DNA of 64,000 nt from Gnetum montanum. Lineage: Eukaryota > Streptophyta > Gnetopsida > Gnetales > Gnetaceae. Positions 49,301 through 60,458 of this stretch are shown here, in pieces. The translations under genes were made by a program, and so were the position numbers. The notes below the pieces were generated by a model that saw only the letters and a list, made by a program, of their open reading frames with translations, ran no database searches and had not been told where the DNA came from. Positions within the stretch are counted from its first letter, which is position 1. Each line of letters starts with the position of its first letter. Where the stretch lies: NCBI GenBank assembly GCA_015680685.1, contig MNCI01024940.1, positions 226,334 through 290,333 on the forward strand, in the 5' to 3' direction.

Positions 49301-50740
49301 GGTCATTGCTTCTAAAGGTTATATTGGTGATCGTAATGTCTTAATTATGTCCTTATATGGAACTCATTCTGTGTAATAGGTGACTAGGACGTACCCTTGT
49401 GAACAATGATGACTCAATCTTGGGGCGAATTTCTTGATAAATTTTCCTTTATGGAAGGCATCGTCCAAGATATGATCGATCGCTTGGATAAAATCGATCC
49501 TAAAGCAGGTATGCTATGATCATTATGTAGAGGTTGTTCCTTTGTGATATTATGTTACCTAATTATGCTTAATCACCATTTTATGTTATTAGGAGCTCGA
49601 CTTAGACGTCAGAGCCTGTTGATTTAGACGTCACCGAATCCTCATCAGAAGCGACCGTCATGCCGCACAGCATTTATGACGAGATGCGTAGATGTGCTAT
49701 ACACTCAACTCTCTCCTTATGGGAATGTCAAAGCATAAATGAAAATCTTTGGAAGAGATTGCAAAGGTTGGAGAAGGAGAGGGTGGATCTAAGTGATGAG
49801 GTTAGGGATTTAAGATCGCGGAGCGAATTCCTGCAGGCCCAAGGAACTTGTAACAAGGACTGGCAGACTGCTGTTGTCGACTATGCCCATTACTAGATAG
49901 TCTTTAGGAATAGTGTCCAGACTAGTTGTGAACTAGTCAAGCAGCAGATGCAAATGGATTTCCTAGCTCAGAAAAATCAAGACTGGAAGGACTTTAGCAC
50001 GAGTGTCCAAGAATAGGGGAAAACGTAGAAATACCACAAACATGTCTATAAGCAGGAATGCGCTACCTATCGTCAACATTATAGGGACTCTACCATCGAG
50101 GCTCAGTCTCTTCGACTATTCCTTGACGTTATTGGTACTTCCAGTGCATTTGAAAAGTTTCAAGAGTAAGTGACGGTAAGTGCCTTCCCAGAAAGGGAAA
50201 TGACTCTTCCTGGGGGGAGACAACTGTCCCTTCCTTCTTTCCTAAACCACCCTGATGGACTCCTACGGAGAAGGGGAAGGTCAAGGCCGGTGCTAATGTA
50301 GGAGATGGGGTTTGGTCTGAGCTTACCAAGGACGAAATTATGCAATGGTTGTGGGTTGGCTTAGCACAAATTGCATTTTCTACCAATGCAGGACCATTAC
50401 AATTGAGTTGTGATTTTATTATGCTTTTTGTCATACCTAGTTTTGATCGCGATGTCAATATGCATGTTATGTCTAATTGTAGGAACGACCTGAGAAGGTT
50501 CCTCAGTGGGATGAATATAACGGGGGTGACGGTTCTCACGAAGAGGGTCTGTAGGAAACAAAGTGTAATGGTGATGATCAGTTCCATGGTAAACAACCTC
50601 ATATAGAAGAGCCTGGTAGGGAGGGCCTCCTTCACGAAGAGATGCTACCTAAAAATGGTGGCCCCTATGAGGACGATTTGCTCAAAGTTAAGATGGAACT
50701 AGGAGATACAGGTGACAGTGGAGACAAAGGTGATGCATAA
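46343..50740 (+). pseudogene. multi-exon antisense gene inside the retrotransposon, unknown function
   Basis: Lies opposite to the element between protease and RT. Proposed exons: 46343-46461 (basic start MAPKVKGKNAK, donor GTAAAT); an uncertain one near 47040-47090; 47141-47422 (acceptor TTGTAATTACAG, donor CAG/GTAAGA); 47524-47798; 47907-48956; 49063-49166; 49380-49508; 49593-50175 (donor GTAAGT); 50483-50740, ending in TAA. Joins 47798/47907, 48956/49063 and 50175/50483 are exactly in phase; two others are off by an indel or a misplaced border. The product, about 900 residues, has a globular centre (GDIRETQRWLGHRAASFV; VRNVHVNFDIDAQLFTDLF) and a charged coiled coil near 49740-49850. Its end is acidic and Gly/Asp-rich. 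At least ten in-frame stops make it a pseudogene here. The centre faintly recalls plant transposon-associated domains (VRGVxVDFSxxxIN type). No function is assigned. Confidence 0.75.
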
Positions 50741-51712
50741 CATGGCTATGTTAGCTACAATTTTATTATGATGGGACGAAATGAAAGACAATATTTTTCA
50801 TTAATATTTTAAAGTGAATTTTTTCTAATTTTGATGTTCTTTTGTTATTTTCCTTTTATGCAAAGCGTAAATGAATAGGTTTTGATGCTATGACAAATCG
50901 TTGATAATTTTAAGCGTGTAGCATAAATGAAGTTACTAGTTTAAAACCATTGCAGGCCACTAGATAATTTAGGTGCAAAGCGTAAATGAGATCACTAGTT
51001 TTAGGCCATTTTGGGTCTTTGACTAGTTCAAGCGTAAACTATGATTTAAATAGGTAGTTTAAGGCCATTATGGGTCAAGGATAGTTTAAGGCCATTTCGG
51101 GCCATGGATAGTTTAAGGCCATTTCCGGCCATGGATAGTTTAAGGCCATTGCGGGTCATGGATAGTTTAAGGCCATTCTGGACCATGGATAGTTTAAGAT
51201 CATTTTGGGCCATGGATAGTTTAAGGTCATTTCAAGCCATGGATAGTTTAAGGCCATTTCAGGTCATTGCTATATGTGTGAAAGAATAGAATAAATAACA
51301 TTAATTCATCATTTTTAAGCCATGTCAGGCTACGATTAGTTTTAGGCCATTTCAGGCAATGGATAATTCATGTGCAAAGCATACATGATTAGTTTTAGAT
51401 AAAGTTAAGAGTAACAAAGACAGCTGGTGGAAGTGTAAATAATAAGCATAAGTGTAAATGAGAATAGCTGGTGGAAGCGTAAAATATAAGCATAAGTGTA
51501 AATGAGAATAGCTGGTGGAAGCATAAAGATATGTGTGTAAATGTGAATAGCTTGTGGAAGCATAAAGATATGTGTGTAAATGTGATGAGTGTTGGTAAAG
51601 TGAAATAGGATAGCTGATGGGAAAAATATGCATAAACTGCATGGTAGTTAGATAACAAGGCTTACTTACTAACTTTGTAATTGTTTCCTGATTGTTTTTA
51701 TTTTTGGTCACA
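50741..51712. repeat. spacer with 27-bp and about 45-bp tandem repeats
   Basis: Downstream of the antisense gene. From 50935 to 51290 there are tandem 27-bp units near ATGGATAGTTTAAGGCCATT, seven or eight clear copies after degenerate lead-in copies such as CTAGTTTTAGGCCATTTTGG. From 51420 to 51610 there are four or five copies of a 40-50-bp unit containing AGCTGGTGGAAGCRTAAA and ATRTGTGTAAATG. Open frames across both arrays only reflect their periods. Confidence 0.8.
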
Positions 51713-52447
51713 CATAAAGATGAGGGGATTTATGACCCTTTTCCTTCACATCACAATCTTCCTCTTGGAATGGTAGTTGGGCCCAAGTTAGGCTATCATC
51801 GGTCACTATTTTGGCTTGTTCGAGTATTTGAACAGGCAACTGATCTTCAGGCATTTTGATTTCTAACCCCTGTTCCATTTTTATGTTATTAATAGCCTAA
51901 GCAATTATTTCATCACCATGGATGACCACTTCTCCTCCTGCATAGGGAAGATGGATCTCCTGATGGAAACTACCCTCAGTTGAGCCAACCAAGACCTCCC
52001 TAGGATCAAGTTGAAGCCAGGCATCTCTTTGACGACAATAAACATTGCATCTGTGGGGAACTGATCCCCTTCCACAAAGTAGATGTGCACTGTCCCTTTG
52101 ACTTGCACTCGTGCCTCATTGAACAACTTTAGACACAATGTCATGGTAGGATTGATCTAATCGATTAGGCCTAATTTATCCACTATAGGATATGGGATGA
52201 CGTTAGTGGCTGCCCCATCATCTACATGTACTCTCTGGATCCAATTTTGGCCAACCCAGATGATGATGAACATGGGCACCATTGTCACTTGACACTTTTT
52301 AGGATCATCCTTAATGGATTTGTCGCAAAAGATCAACAGGGAAGTCCCAGGCTTCTCAGTGGCGAGAGGAAGCATAATGGAATGAATCGCTTCTTCATTT
52401 GCTGGCAGGCTCTCATCCATGGGTATGGACATTAGCATATGAACCAT
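51713..52447 (-). pseudogene. aspartic protease domain, broken, end of gag-PR frame
   Basis: The minus strand carries the active-site region VDDGAATNVIPYPIVDKLG near 52240-52180, matching the retropepsin D-[ST]-G-A pattern with Asp in place of Ser/Thr. The C-terminal NLILGRSWLAQ (near 52005-51970) is the conserved G-R-x-W segment of these proteases. The frame then runs on as an acidic tail and stops at about 51713. The frame has stops near 52156 and 51900 and is otherwise collinear with gag. The split from RT at this point is the site of the known Ogre intron. Confidence 0.82.
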
Positions 52448-53063
52448 AGCCTCATGATGTTTCTATGTTGTCATGAGTAAGTCATAAAGGCTTAATGTTG
52501 TATTTTTTTATTTTAGAGCCTGTTTGACTTGCATAAAGGCATTGAAGAGATCCTACCCACGATCTGGTTGCTTGTCACCCTTTTCCTCTTCCATTCACCC
52601 CAAGAGATGAATTTCTTGGGGAGGAGTGAAATTTGGTCAAGGGATGCATTTCTTTTGGCTAGGAGGATATGGTTGCATTTGTGTAACTTCGTCGTTTTTA
52701 GAAAATGGGGCCAAGGGCACAGAAGCAAGGGGTTTAGGCTTGGGAAACCCCAGCGTAAGATGGTCCTTGGCCATATCAGTTGTCATACTTCCATCTCCTT
52801 TCCTATAAAGTTTGGATTGAGAGGTTGACTTGAAGATTTGTTCCTACATAGGAGGGACGGTTGATGATTTTGGCACCCTTATGATAAAGGGTACCTTAGG
52901 CGTAGGCATGGGCCATAACTTTATCAATAGTGGGCTATCGCACAATGGTCTGAGAAGGGGCTCGGAGGATGAAAGGTTGCCTTGGAGCACCACTCGTTGA
53001 TGCTAATGGACTCACCATTTGGGGCAAGTGAGGGTGCATTCGCAACACAAAGGGTTGCATTGA
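52448..53063 (-). pseudogene. gag to protease linker, broken
   Basis: The gag frame continues through here with stops. The sequence is Pro/Gln/Ser-rich and has no domain that I recognise. The plus-strand 99-codon frame at 52529-52828 is a shadow. Confidence 0.6.
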
Positions 53064-55223
53064 CTATGCCTGACTATCGCCCTCTACACTGACCACGTTG
53101 ATAGTGTACCCTGTATCATTTGCATTTAACGGGTCTTGATACACATGCATGGCTTGGTTTTCTGGGCATGCTGGACTACTATTGTCTAAGATCAGGTCAC
53201 CTTGATCAATCATACATTGAAGGTCATCTTTCAACGCCCAGCAGGAATTTGTGTCATGACCACACAATTGATGGTAGTCACATAACCGGTCCAACCTAAA
53301 TTTCTTGGGAACTGGCGATTCATTAGGCTGGGCCAAGGAGGGGTTCTTGAGTAACTCATAATGGCACCTGTGATGTTTTAGAGCCTCCTTGGACACTGCC
53401 TTGTGTTGGATAAGGCCAGTTCCCAATAATTGCTTCAGAAGTTCTAAAGGCTTTACAGGTAGGATCGTGTAATTTGAATAGTCCTTACGCTCAAATTTAG
53501 GCCTCAGCTGTGGAGGTGCTTCAGAGGCAGAAGGATCTTCTTGATTGGCACCATTTGAGAAAGTTGTTGGCTCAATAGGCTCCATAGTTATTTTCTTGTT
53601 GTTTTTGTTTTTCTTCTTGGCCCCCTATGCAACCACTGAAACTATCGTTGTCGTAGATTTACCTTTATCCTTGCCCTTTCTATGGGCATTTTTGTAGACT
53701 ACATATGTCAAATATTTGCTAGCCTCCACTACATCTTGGATGCTCTTAGTCTAAGAAAAAGCTTGGCTAAGGAAGCGAGGAGCGAGATAGTATAGTTTAG
53801 ACTTGATAAAGTCATTAACTCTTCCCTTGAATATTACCAGTAGATGGGCCTCCGTGATGGGTTCACGGATTTCGTTCAAGGTGGTGCTCCAACATTGTAA
53901 GAACTTTTGAACCAACTCGAGCGGGTCTTTCTTAACTCCCATGAGCTGGTCCAATGTGACTTACGGCTTTAGGTTGTACTTAAAATGAGTCACAAACTGG
54001 GTTAATAGCTCTTCCAAAGTTAAAATGGAAGCACGTGGAAGTGCTTAATACCAATCCAGAGCTTTACCTATTAAGGACATAGCAAAGACATGGATGATAT
54101 TATGCGGCCATTGTTGCAATAGTAAGGACTCTGACCTAAAAGTGACCAGGTGGGCATTGGGACCACCTTCCCCATTGTATTTTGTAAAGTGGGAAAGGAG
54201 CATCCCAAGTGGTAATGATAGGACAGGGATTGCTGTACTACTAGGATTGTCATGGTAGAAATCCATGACTTGTATCGTGTCAGAACTAGCAGCCTTGAGA
54301 CTCTTGACCTCTTCTGTAAGGGTTTGAATGAGATGGAAGGCTTGATCCAGACCCGTAGACAACGAAGTCATTTGTGGAACAGCGGGAGGAGCCACACTAG
54401 GTGATGCAACGGAGGCGGCAACCTAGTCGATGGTCGATGCTATCGAGATGATCCTTGCAGGCGGTGCCGCTTGTAGCATCCACCATCCAATGGTTGGTGC
54501 AGATGGGGTGACCACCATTGTTTGCGCTATTGGATACGCTGTTTGTATAATTGGGGGCATAGACAACTATCCTGCAACTGGGTCTAGCACTTGCGGGACC
54601 TGGCTTTCATGATGGGGATGATGGGGCATTTGCGCAAGATGCACAACGAGAGGCATGTTTGGAACCCACCATGCTATAGTGGTAGGTCCTATCATGTGGG
54701 TTGGGATGAAGGTGGGTGTTGTAGGTAATTGCCACATAGGTATCGCATGTACATGCAATGACATAGGCATAGGTGCACGATGAGGTGGATTAGGTAATTG
54801 CACCTGCAACACTCGATTGATATTAGACAATGTGAGGGGCATAGTAACCATGAACAATAGATTTACACGGGATGTCTTGGAGGGAGGGGCCATGTCGAAA
54901 TCAACAAGACCGCCTTCTTCAGAGTGGGTGTCTAGATCATCTTGTTCGTCATGAAGTGTTTCATCATGGAACAACTCCTCCAATTATTCTAGTGATGTCT
55001 TAGCCATTAACATTTGATCTAGGATCCACTTTGGTTGATATGTCAGGGGCACAGTGGCGTTAGGTGAAGGAATAAATTCCTTCCCATTGCAGTATATGAA
55101 CTCGTATTCTCGTTTTTCTTTGAGTTCTTGTAGATACATGGGTAGGTTTGCTACTAGCTTAGAATAGAGGAAATTGTAGTGTTCCCTATGCTGAGCATGT
55201 CCCATAGGCTCCTTGTTTTGCAC
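53064..55223 (-). pseudogene. gag polyprotein, broken
   Basis: Near-continuous minus-strand frame. It starts at about 55223 with a charged region (LQELKEKREYEFIYCNGKE), followed by a Pro/His/Met-rich stretch (54900-54570). A coiled-coil-like segment LDQAFHLIQTLTEEVKSLKAA lies near 54350-54290. The capsid-like part includes SHFTKYNGEGGPNAHLVTF, IIHVFAMSLIGKALDWY and KKDPLELVQKF. Near 53300-53210 a zinc-knuckle relative, CDYHQLCGHDTNSCWALKDD, shows the C-x2-H-x4-GHDTxxCW form typical of Tat/Ogre gag. A handful of stops interrupt the frame, which runs on toward the protease. Confidence 0.85.
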
Positions 55224-55577
55224 CCTAAGGGAGTGGCATTGTCACACCGGGCTAATTGGCTGCTCAAGCGCAGGAGGCGTGACTTTCATGGTCCAAGGGT
55301 TCTCAAGGTTGGTTTTGTCAACAACGGTAGTTCATGTAACCAATTTCTATGCGGTATTGGAAGTAATGAAAATTAGGATAAATATCACAAGGGTAAAGGA
55401 AAACTAAGATAATAACTGGGGCTTTCTATCTTGTAGGATTCCAAGGGAATCGTTGGAGCAACCGATCTGCACCACACAATCTCGTAAACAACCTCGGAGG
55501 TATTACATTTACGTTGATTGACAATGGGCATAGACAACTTACAAGACTACCTATAAAATACGGATCAGATATGCTGG
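55224..55577 (-). other. 5' leader of the Tat/Ogre element
   Basis: Between the primer-binding site and gag. No domain-bearing frame. Some Ogre elements carry an extra frame here, but I see none of comparable length. Confidence 0.6.
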
Positions 55578-55594
55578 CCCTCCTTCTAGCACCA
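55578..55594 (-). other. candidate primer-binding site of the Tat/Ogre element
   Basis: The minus strand reads TGGTGCTAGAAGGAGGG, six bases inside the 5' LTR end. It begins TGG as required to pair with a tRNA CCA end. I did not identify the tRNA. Confidence 0.6.
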
Positions 55595-55600
55595 GAAAAC

Positions 55601-57131
55601 TGTAACAATGGAAAACGTCGGTCGCTAGAAATACCGAACGAAATTCCGTGTACACAGTTCTAAGCCCGGATCCGTGCGAGGACTGTGCTAGAGAGAAAAC
55701 AAATCCGAGGTGCCCTGAATGGTCTTGTTGATCAGATAGTGACTTACTTTATTAGTAAAAATTTTGTCATATTTAGATGAAAAATTGGTGGTTCTTTATG
55801 AGAAGATATAATATTGTTAACTTCGAAGATAATTAAAAATGATGTAATCAATTTAAAGCGAGTTGCGAGATTCATGTAAATAAGGAACAAGAGATTAGAT
55901 TTAGAACACAGGCAATCCCAAGATCTGGGATTCAAATCACAAACCAAATATTTTAGATATAATGATTACAAGTAGACTTTGATTTAAGTAAAGTACAGGC
56001 CAACAATAGGAAAACTATTCAAAGATAAAGCAAGAAAAGGTCGATCTACCTCATTCTAGCGAATCCAGGTACAAGGAGGTCGGACCGGAAATAGAATGTC
56101 CATCAACTGACTATTTCTGGCCAAAGGTTCTTGCCAATTGTCATTGATATTCTTGCAATTACTGATCCTCTTTGTTTTCTTGTTACTCCTTGCTAAAAGT
56201 TTTAAACAATTGCCAATGGAAGGAAAAATCACTCACAGAGAAAATCTGTCAATTATTTTTGAGAAATTTTGCCCACCCCCTCCTTTGATCCTTGTCAATT
56301 GGAATATTTATAAGATTAGGGTCAAGAGAAAAAATGTAGTTTAAATGATGCATGTCCTAAACCTACAAAATGGCATTGACTTGATATGTTTGTTGTTGAA
56401 GCTTGAGGCGCCACACTATGTAGCGCGTCGTAAACCACTCTTGTTTGGGCTTTGGTGACAGGTTGTTCTTTGATTACACTGTGATACTCTAGAGAGTGTA
56501 TTGTGACGTATGTACTATCGATGCTTGTATTATCCTACTTTTTTCTTTGCTTGTATTATGCTGCACCATGCTAGATTATGCTTCATAGTGTAATTCAGCG
56601 TAAAATAATGAACGTGCAAAAAATGGAAGTGTTGTTGCTGCGCTTCCTCTATTTCTTGATCAATCCTTCTAGGGTTTATTATGCCACACTACATAATGCA
56701 ACGTAATAGGCCCCTTAACTAAAAAATAAATCCTGTTAAAATGTGTGGCATGTTATAGATCATTGCCTAAACTTTAATATTTTTCCTGGGTTGTCGAAGT
56801 CTTGAATGTTTGTCATCTTTGATGTTGCGGTGGACTGCCTTTTGATATTACACCACGTAATGCAACATTACGCTATGTTGCGTAATGCAGCGTAGTATGC
56901 TAAAAGTTAAGATTTTTGAAAGATAGGAAACTTGAAAAGTTGAAGGATTTCTGCCATGCATCTATCGCCTTGTTCTGTCTTCTGAAATTTATTTATGTTG
57001 TGCTACAGAGCATGGTAGGACAGAACTTTAACCAAAAAGGGAACTTTTGTGCCATGTCTTGTCATGACTCCTTGCTTGGATCACCAGATTTCACTAAATC
57101 CTTGAGGCCTTCAAATTTTCACGGTGTTTCA
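55601..57131 (-). repeat. 5' LTR of the Tat/Ogre element
   Basis: 1,531 bp, bounded in plus-strand reading by TGTAACAATGG and GTGTTTCA. It is aligned over its whole length with 39129-40678. The minus-strand TATA box CTTATAAATATTCC lies at about 56301-56314. Confidence 0.92.
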
Positions 57132-57136
57132 TCCAC
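57132..57136. repeat. target-site duplication, right copy (TCCAC)
   Basis: Matches 39124-39128 exactly. The ETS repeat continues directly after it with TACCACCCATGCGC. Confidence 0.9.
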
Positions 57137-57317
57137 TACCACCCATGCGCTACTAAGAAATCGGTGATAAGGCAAAGAGAGCATGCACCTAATGCTACCC
57201 CATTGGGACATCAAGATGCTCTGCTACCTCAACCACACCAAATCAATGCAACCATTCATACAAAATCATACAATATCAGTTTCAAAGGGGATCTTGCCAT
57301 TAATGGTGGCTCCAAAC
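57132..57317 (-). other. ETS of unit B resumes after the insertion
   Basis: 640-bp repeat sequence continuing from the broken unit at 39123. It ends at the N at 57318. Confidence 0.75.
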
Positions 57318-58801
57318 NAAAAATGATGTAATCAATTTAAAGCGAGTTGCGAGATTCATGTAAATAAGGAACAAGAGATTAGATTTAGAACACAGGCAAT
57401 CCCAAGATCTGGGATTCAAATCACAAACCAAATATTTTAGATATAATGATTACAAGTAGACTTTGATTTAAGTAAAGTACAGGCCAACAATAGGAAAACT
57501 ATTCAAAGATAAAGCAAGAAAAGGTCGATCTACCTCATTCTAGCGAATCCAGGTACAAGGAGGTCGGACCGGAAATAGAATGTCCATCAACTGACTATTT
57601 CTGGCCAAAGGTTCTTGCCAATTGTCATTGATATTCTTGCAATTACTGATCCTCTTTGTTTTCTTGTTACTCCTTGCTAAAAGTTTTAAACAATTGCCAA
57701 TGGAAGGAAAAATCACTCACAGAGAAAATCTGTCAATTATTTTTGAGAAATTTTGCCCACCCCCTCCTTTGATCCTTGTCAATTGGAATATTTATAAGAT
57801 TAGGGTCAAGAGAAAAAATGTAGTTTAAATGATGCATGTCCTAAACCTACAAAATGGCATTGACTTGATATGTTTGTTGTTGAAGCTTGAGGCGCCACAC
57901 TATGTAGCGCGTCGTAAACCACTCTTGTTTGGGCTTTGGTGACAGGTTGTTCTTTGATTACACTGTGATACTCTAGAGAGTGTATTGTGACGTATGTACT
58001 ATCGATGCTTGTATTATCCTACTTTTTTCTTTGCTTGTATTATGCTGCACCATGCTAGATTATGCTTCATAGTGTAATTCAGCGTAAAATAATGAACGTG
58101 CAAAAAATGGAAGTGTTGTTGCTGCGCTTCCTCTATTTCTTGATCAATCCTTCTAGGGTTTATTATGCCACACTACATAATGCAACGTAATAGGCCCCTT
58201 AACTAAAAAATAAATCCTGTTAAAATGTGTGGCATGTTATAGATCATTGCCTAAACTTTAATATTTTTCCTGGGTTGTCGAAGTCTTGAATGTTTGTCAT
58301 CTTTGATGTTGCGGTGGACTGCCTTTTGATATTACACCACGTAATGCAACATTACGCTATGTTGCGTAATGCAGCGTAGTATGCTAAAAGTTAAGATTTT
58401 TGAAAGATAGGAAACTTGAAAAGTTGAAGGATTTCTGCCATGCATCTATCGCCTTGTTCTGTCTTCTGAAATTTATTTATGTTGTGCTACAGAGCATGGT
58501 AGGACAGAACTTTAACCAAAAAGGGAACTTTTGTGCCATGTCTTGTCATGACTCCTTGCTTGGATCACCAGATTTCACTAAATCCTTGAGGCCTTCAAAT
58601 TTTCACGGTGTTTCATCCACTACCACCCATGCGCTACTAAGAAATCGGTGATAAGGCAAAGAGAGCATGCACCTAATGCTACCCCATTGGGACATCAAGA
58701 TGCTCTGCTACCTCAACCACACCAAATCAATGCAACCATTCATACAAAATCATACAATATCAGTTTCAAAGGGGATCTTGCCATTAATGGTGGCTCCAAA
58801 C
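57318..58801. other. single N followed by a copy of 55835-57317 (likely assembly overlap)
   Basis: 57318 is the only N in the window. The 1,483 bases after it repeat 55835-57317 at a constant offset of 1,484, with no difference in the segments I compared. The copied part begins in mid-LTR and ends exactly at the base before the N, which is what two contigs with an unmerged overlap would give. LTR sequence at 57319-58615 should therefore not be counted as a third LTR. Confidence 0.88.
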
Positions 58802-60458
58802 TCAAAAAATCCAAAACAATCATACCCAGAGGAGATCTTTTAATCTCATAGAGCCATTAGTGGTGGCTCCAATCTTGCAACATCCAAAACACAATCACAC
58901 CCAGGGATAAAGAAATAGGCCTTACAGGATGTAGGCTTCTAGATACCTAAATTTACCATTAAGTGACCCCACAAAAAAAACTCTTTCATGAAATCCAGAG
59001 ATAGAGTCTTGCATAGCCAAAACAAGGGATTTTTGAGACATGAACCTCAAACATCCATATGACTGCTCCTAACCCTTGGAGAACTTACTGATGAGGATGA
59101 GCATGCTCTCAAACTTGACAAGTTACTCTGAAGGAAGGCACAATGTAATTCTTTGAATCCAAAAAAGCTTACTTTCAAGATGGCACGACCATGAAACGGT
59201 CACCCAAATAATAAAATCCATGATCCGCAATGAATAGAGAGGCACCCAAAAGTGCATGGAGAACAAGAGAGACTATGTCCTCTTCATTTCTCAGCTCCTG
59301 CAAGTGAACTTGCCATTACCACCCATGTTCTACTAACTAATTGAATCGGTGATAAGGCAAAGAGAGCATGCACCTGATGCTACCCTGTAGGGACATTGAG
59401 ATGCTCTGCTACCTCAACTACACCAAATCAATGCAACCGTTTGCATGAAATCAACCGATATCATTTTCAAAGGGAATCTTTTAATCCCGTAGTGCCATTA
59501 GTAGTGGCTCCAATCTCACAACATCCTCAACAATCACACCCAAGAATAAATAAATAAGCCCCATATGATGTAACCTTCCAGATACCCAAATTTAGCATTA
59601 AGTGATCACAGAACTGAAAACTCCTTTGTGAAACCCAGAGATTTTCAAGACATGAACCTGAAACATCCATCTAACTAGTCCCAACCCTTGGAGAGCTTAC
59701 TGTTGAGGATGAGCATGTGCTCAAACTCGATAAGTTACTCCAAGGAAAGGCACAACGTAAGTCTTTGAATCCATGAAAGCTTATTCTTGAGATTGTACGA
59801 CCATGAAATGGTAACCAAAATATTAGAACCCATGATTGGCAATGAATAGTGAGGCATCCACAAGTGCATGGAGAACAAGAGAGCATACACCCTCTTCATT
59901 CCTTGGCACATCCAAGTGAACTCGGAACTATGACCCATGCACTACTAAGCGATTGAATCGGTGATAAGGCAGAGAGAGCACATAGCTAACGCTACCGTAT
60001 GAGGGTGTCAAGATGCTCTACTACCTCAACCACACCAAATCAATGCAACCATTTTCACAAATTAATTCGATATCATTTTTAGAGATGATCTTTCAAACCT
60101 GTAGAGCCATCAGTATTGATGCCCCATCTTCTCAATGTGTTTGTCTCATGAACAAGCTCCTAAAACATGTGTGAGAATGTTTGGAATAGAGACAGTGCAA
60201 GATAGCCAAAATTTCTTCTTTGGGATCCTAGGATTCCTGGGCAACCAACCCCACAGAACATGCTTGCAATGCTACAAGCCTTTTATCTTAAATCATAAAC
60301 AAGGACACCACCTTCTGTGGGGTTATCCTTCTTCGCAACAAGGTTTGTGAGTCATGGACATGAACAACGAGGCTGCAATATCGTGGGTAGAACAACACAT
60401 CCGCAGGGAAGAAACCCATGTATCGCTCTATCATTAAGACCGGTCGTCAACCCTACCT
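58802..60458 (-). other. ETS of unit B, promoter-proximal part
   Basis: 640-bp repeats (anchors near 58650, 59350 and 59960) followed by the unique 360-bp promoter-adjacent part (60090-60458), which matches 26400-26760. The unit opening near 58800 shows the same internal short duplication as the long unit at 22355-23070. No credible gene. Confidence 0.75.

Larger units (their letters stand above)
39129..57131 (-). mobile_element. 18-kb Ty3/Gypsy Tat/Ogre-type LTR retrotransposon
   Basis: Complete but inactive element, coding on the minus strand. Parts in transcription order: 5' LTR (57131-55601), primer-binding site, gag with a CCHC-like knuckle, protease (PR), a 5.9-kb interval holding an antisense multi-exon gene, reverse transcriptase (RT) with YVDD, RNase H, a second archaeal-like RNase H, integrase, a 3' untranslated region with tandem repeats, a polypurine tract, and the 3' LTR (40678-39129). 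The double RNase H places it in the Tat lineage. Very large size and an interval between protease and RT are Ogre features. Target-site duplications of TCCAC flank it. Stops in every domain and LTRs that differ at roughly one site in seven over the first 120 bases (nearly all transitions) show that it is old. The insertion broke a 640-bp repeat of the rDNA ETS. Confidence 0.93.

Noticed and set aside
57622-58651. Third LTR or tandem LTR retrotransposon next to the 5' LTR
   Set aside because: The sequence is a copy at constant offset following a single N and lacks its own LTR start and target duplication, so an assembly overlap explains it better.
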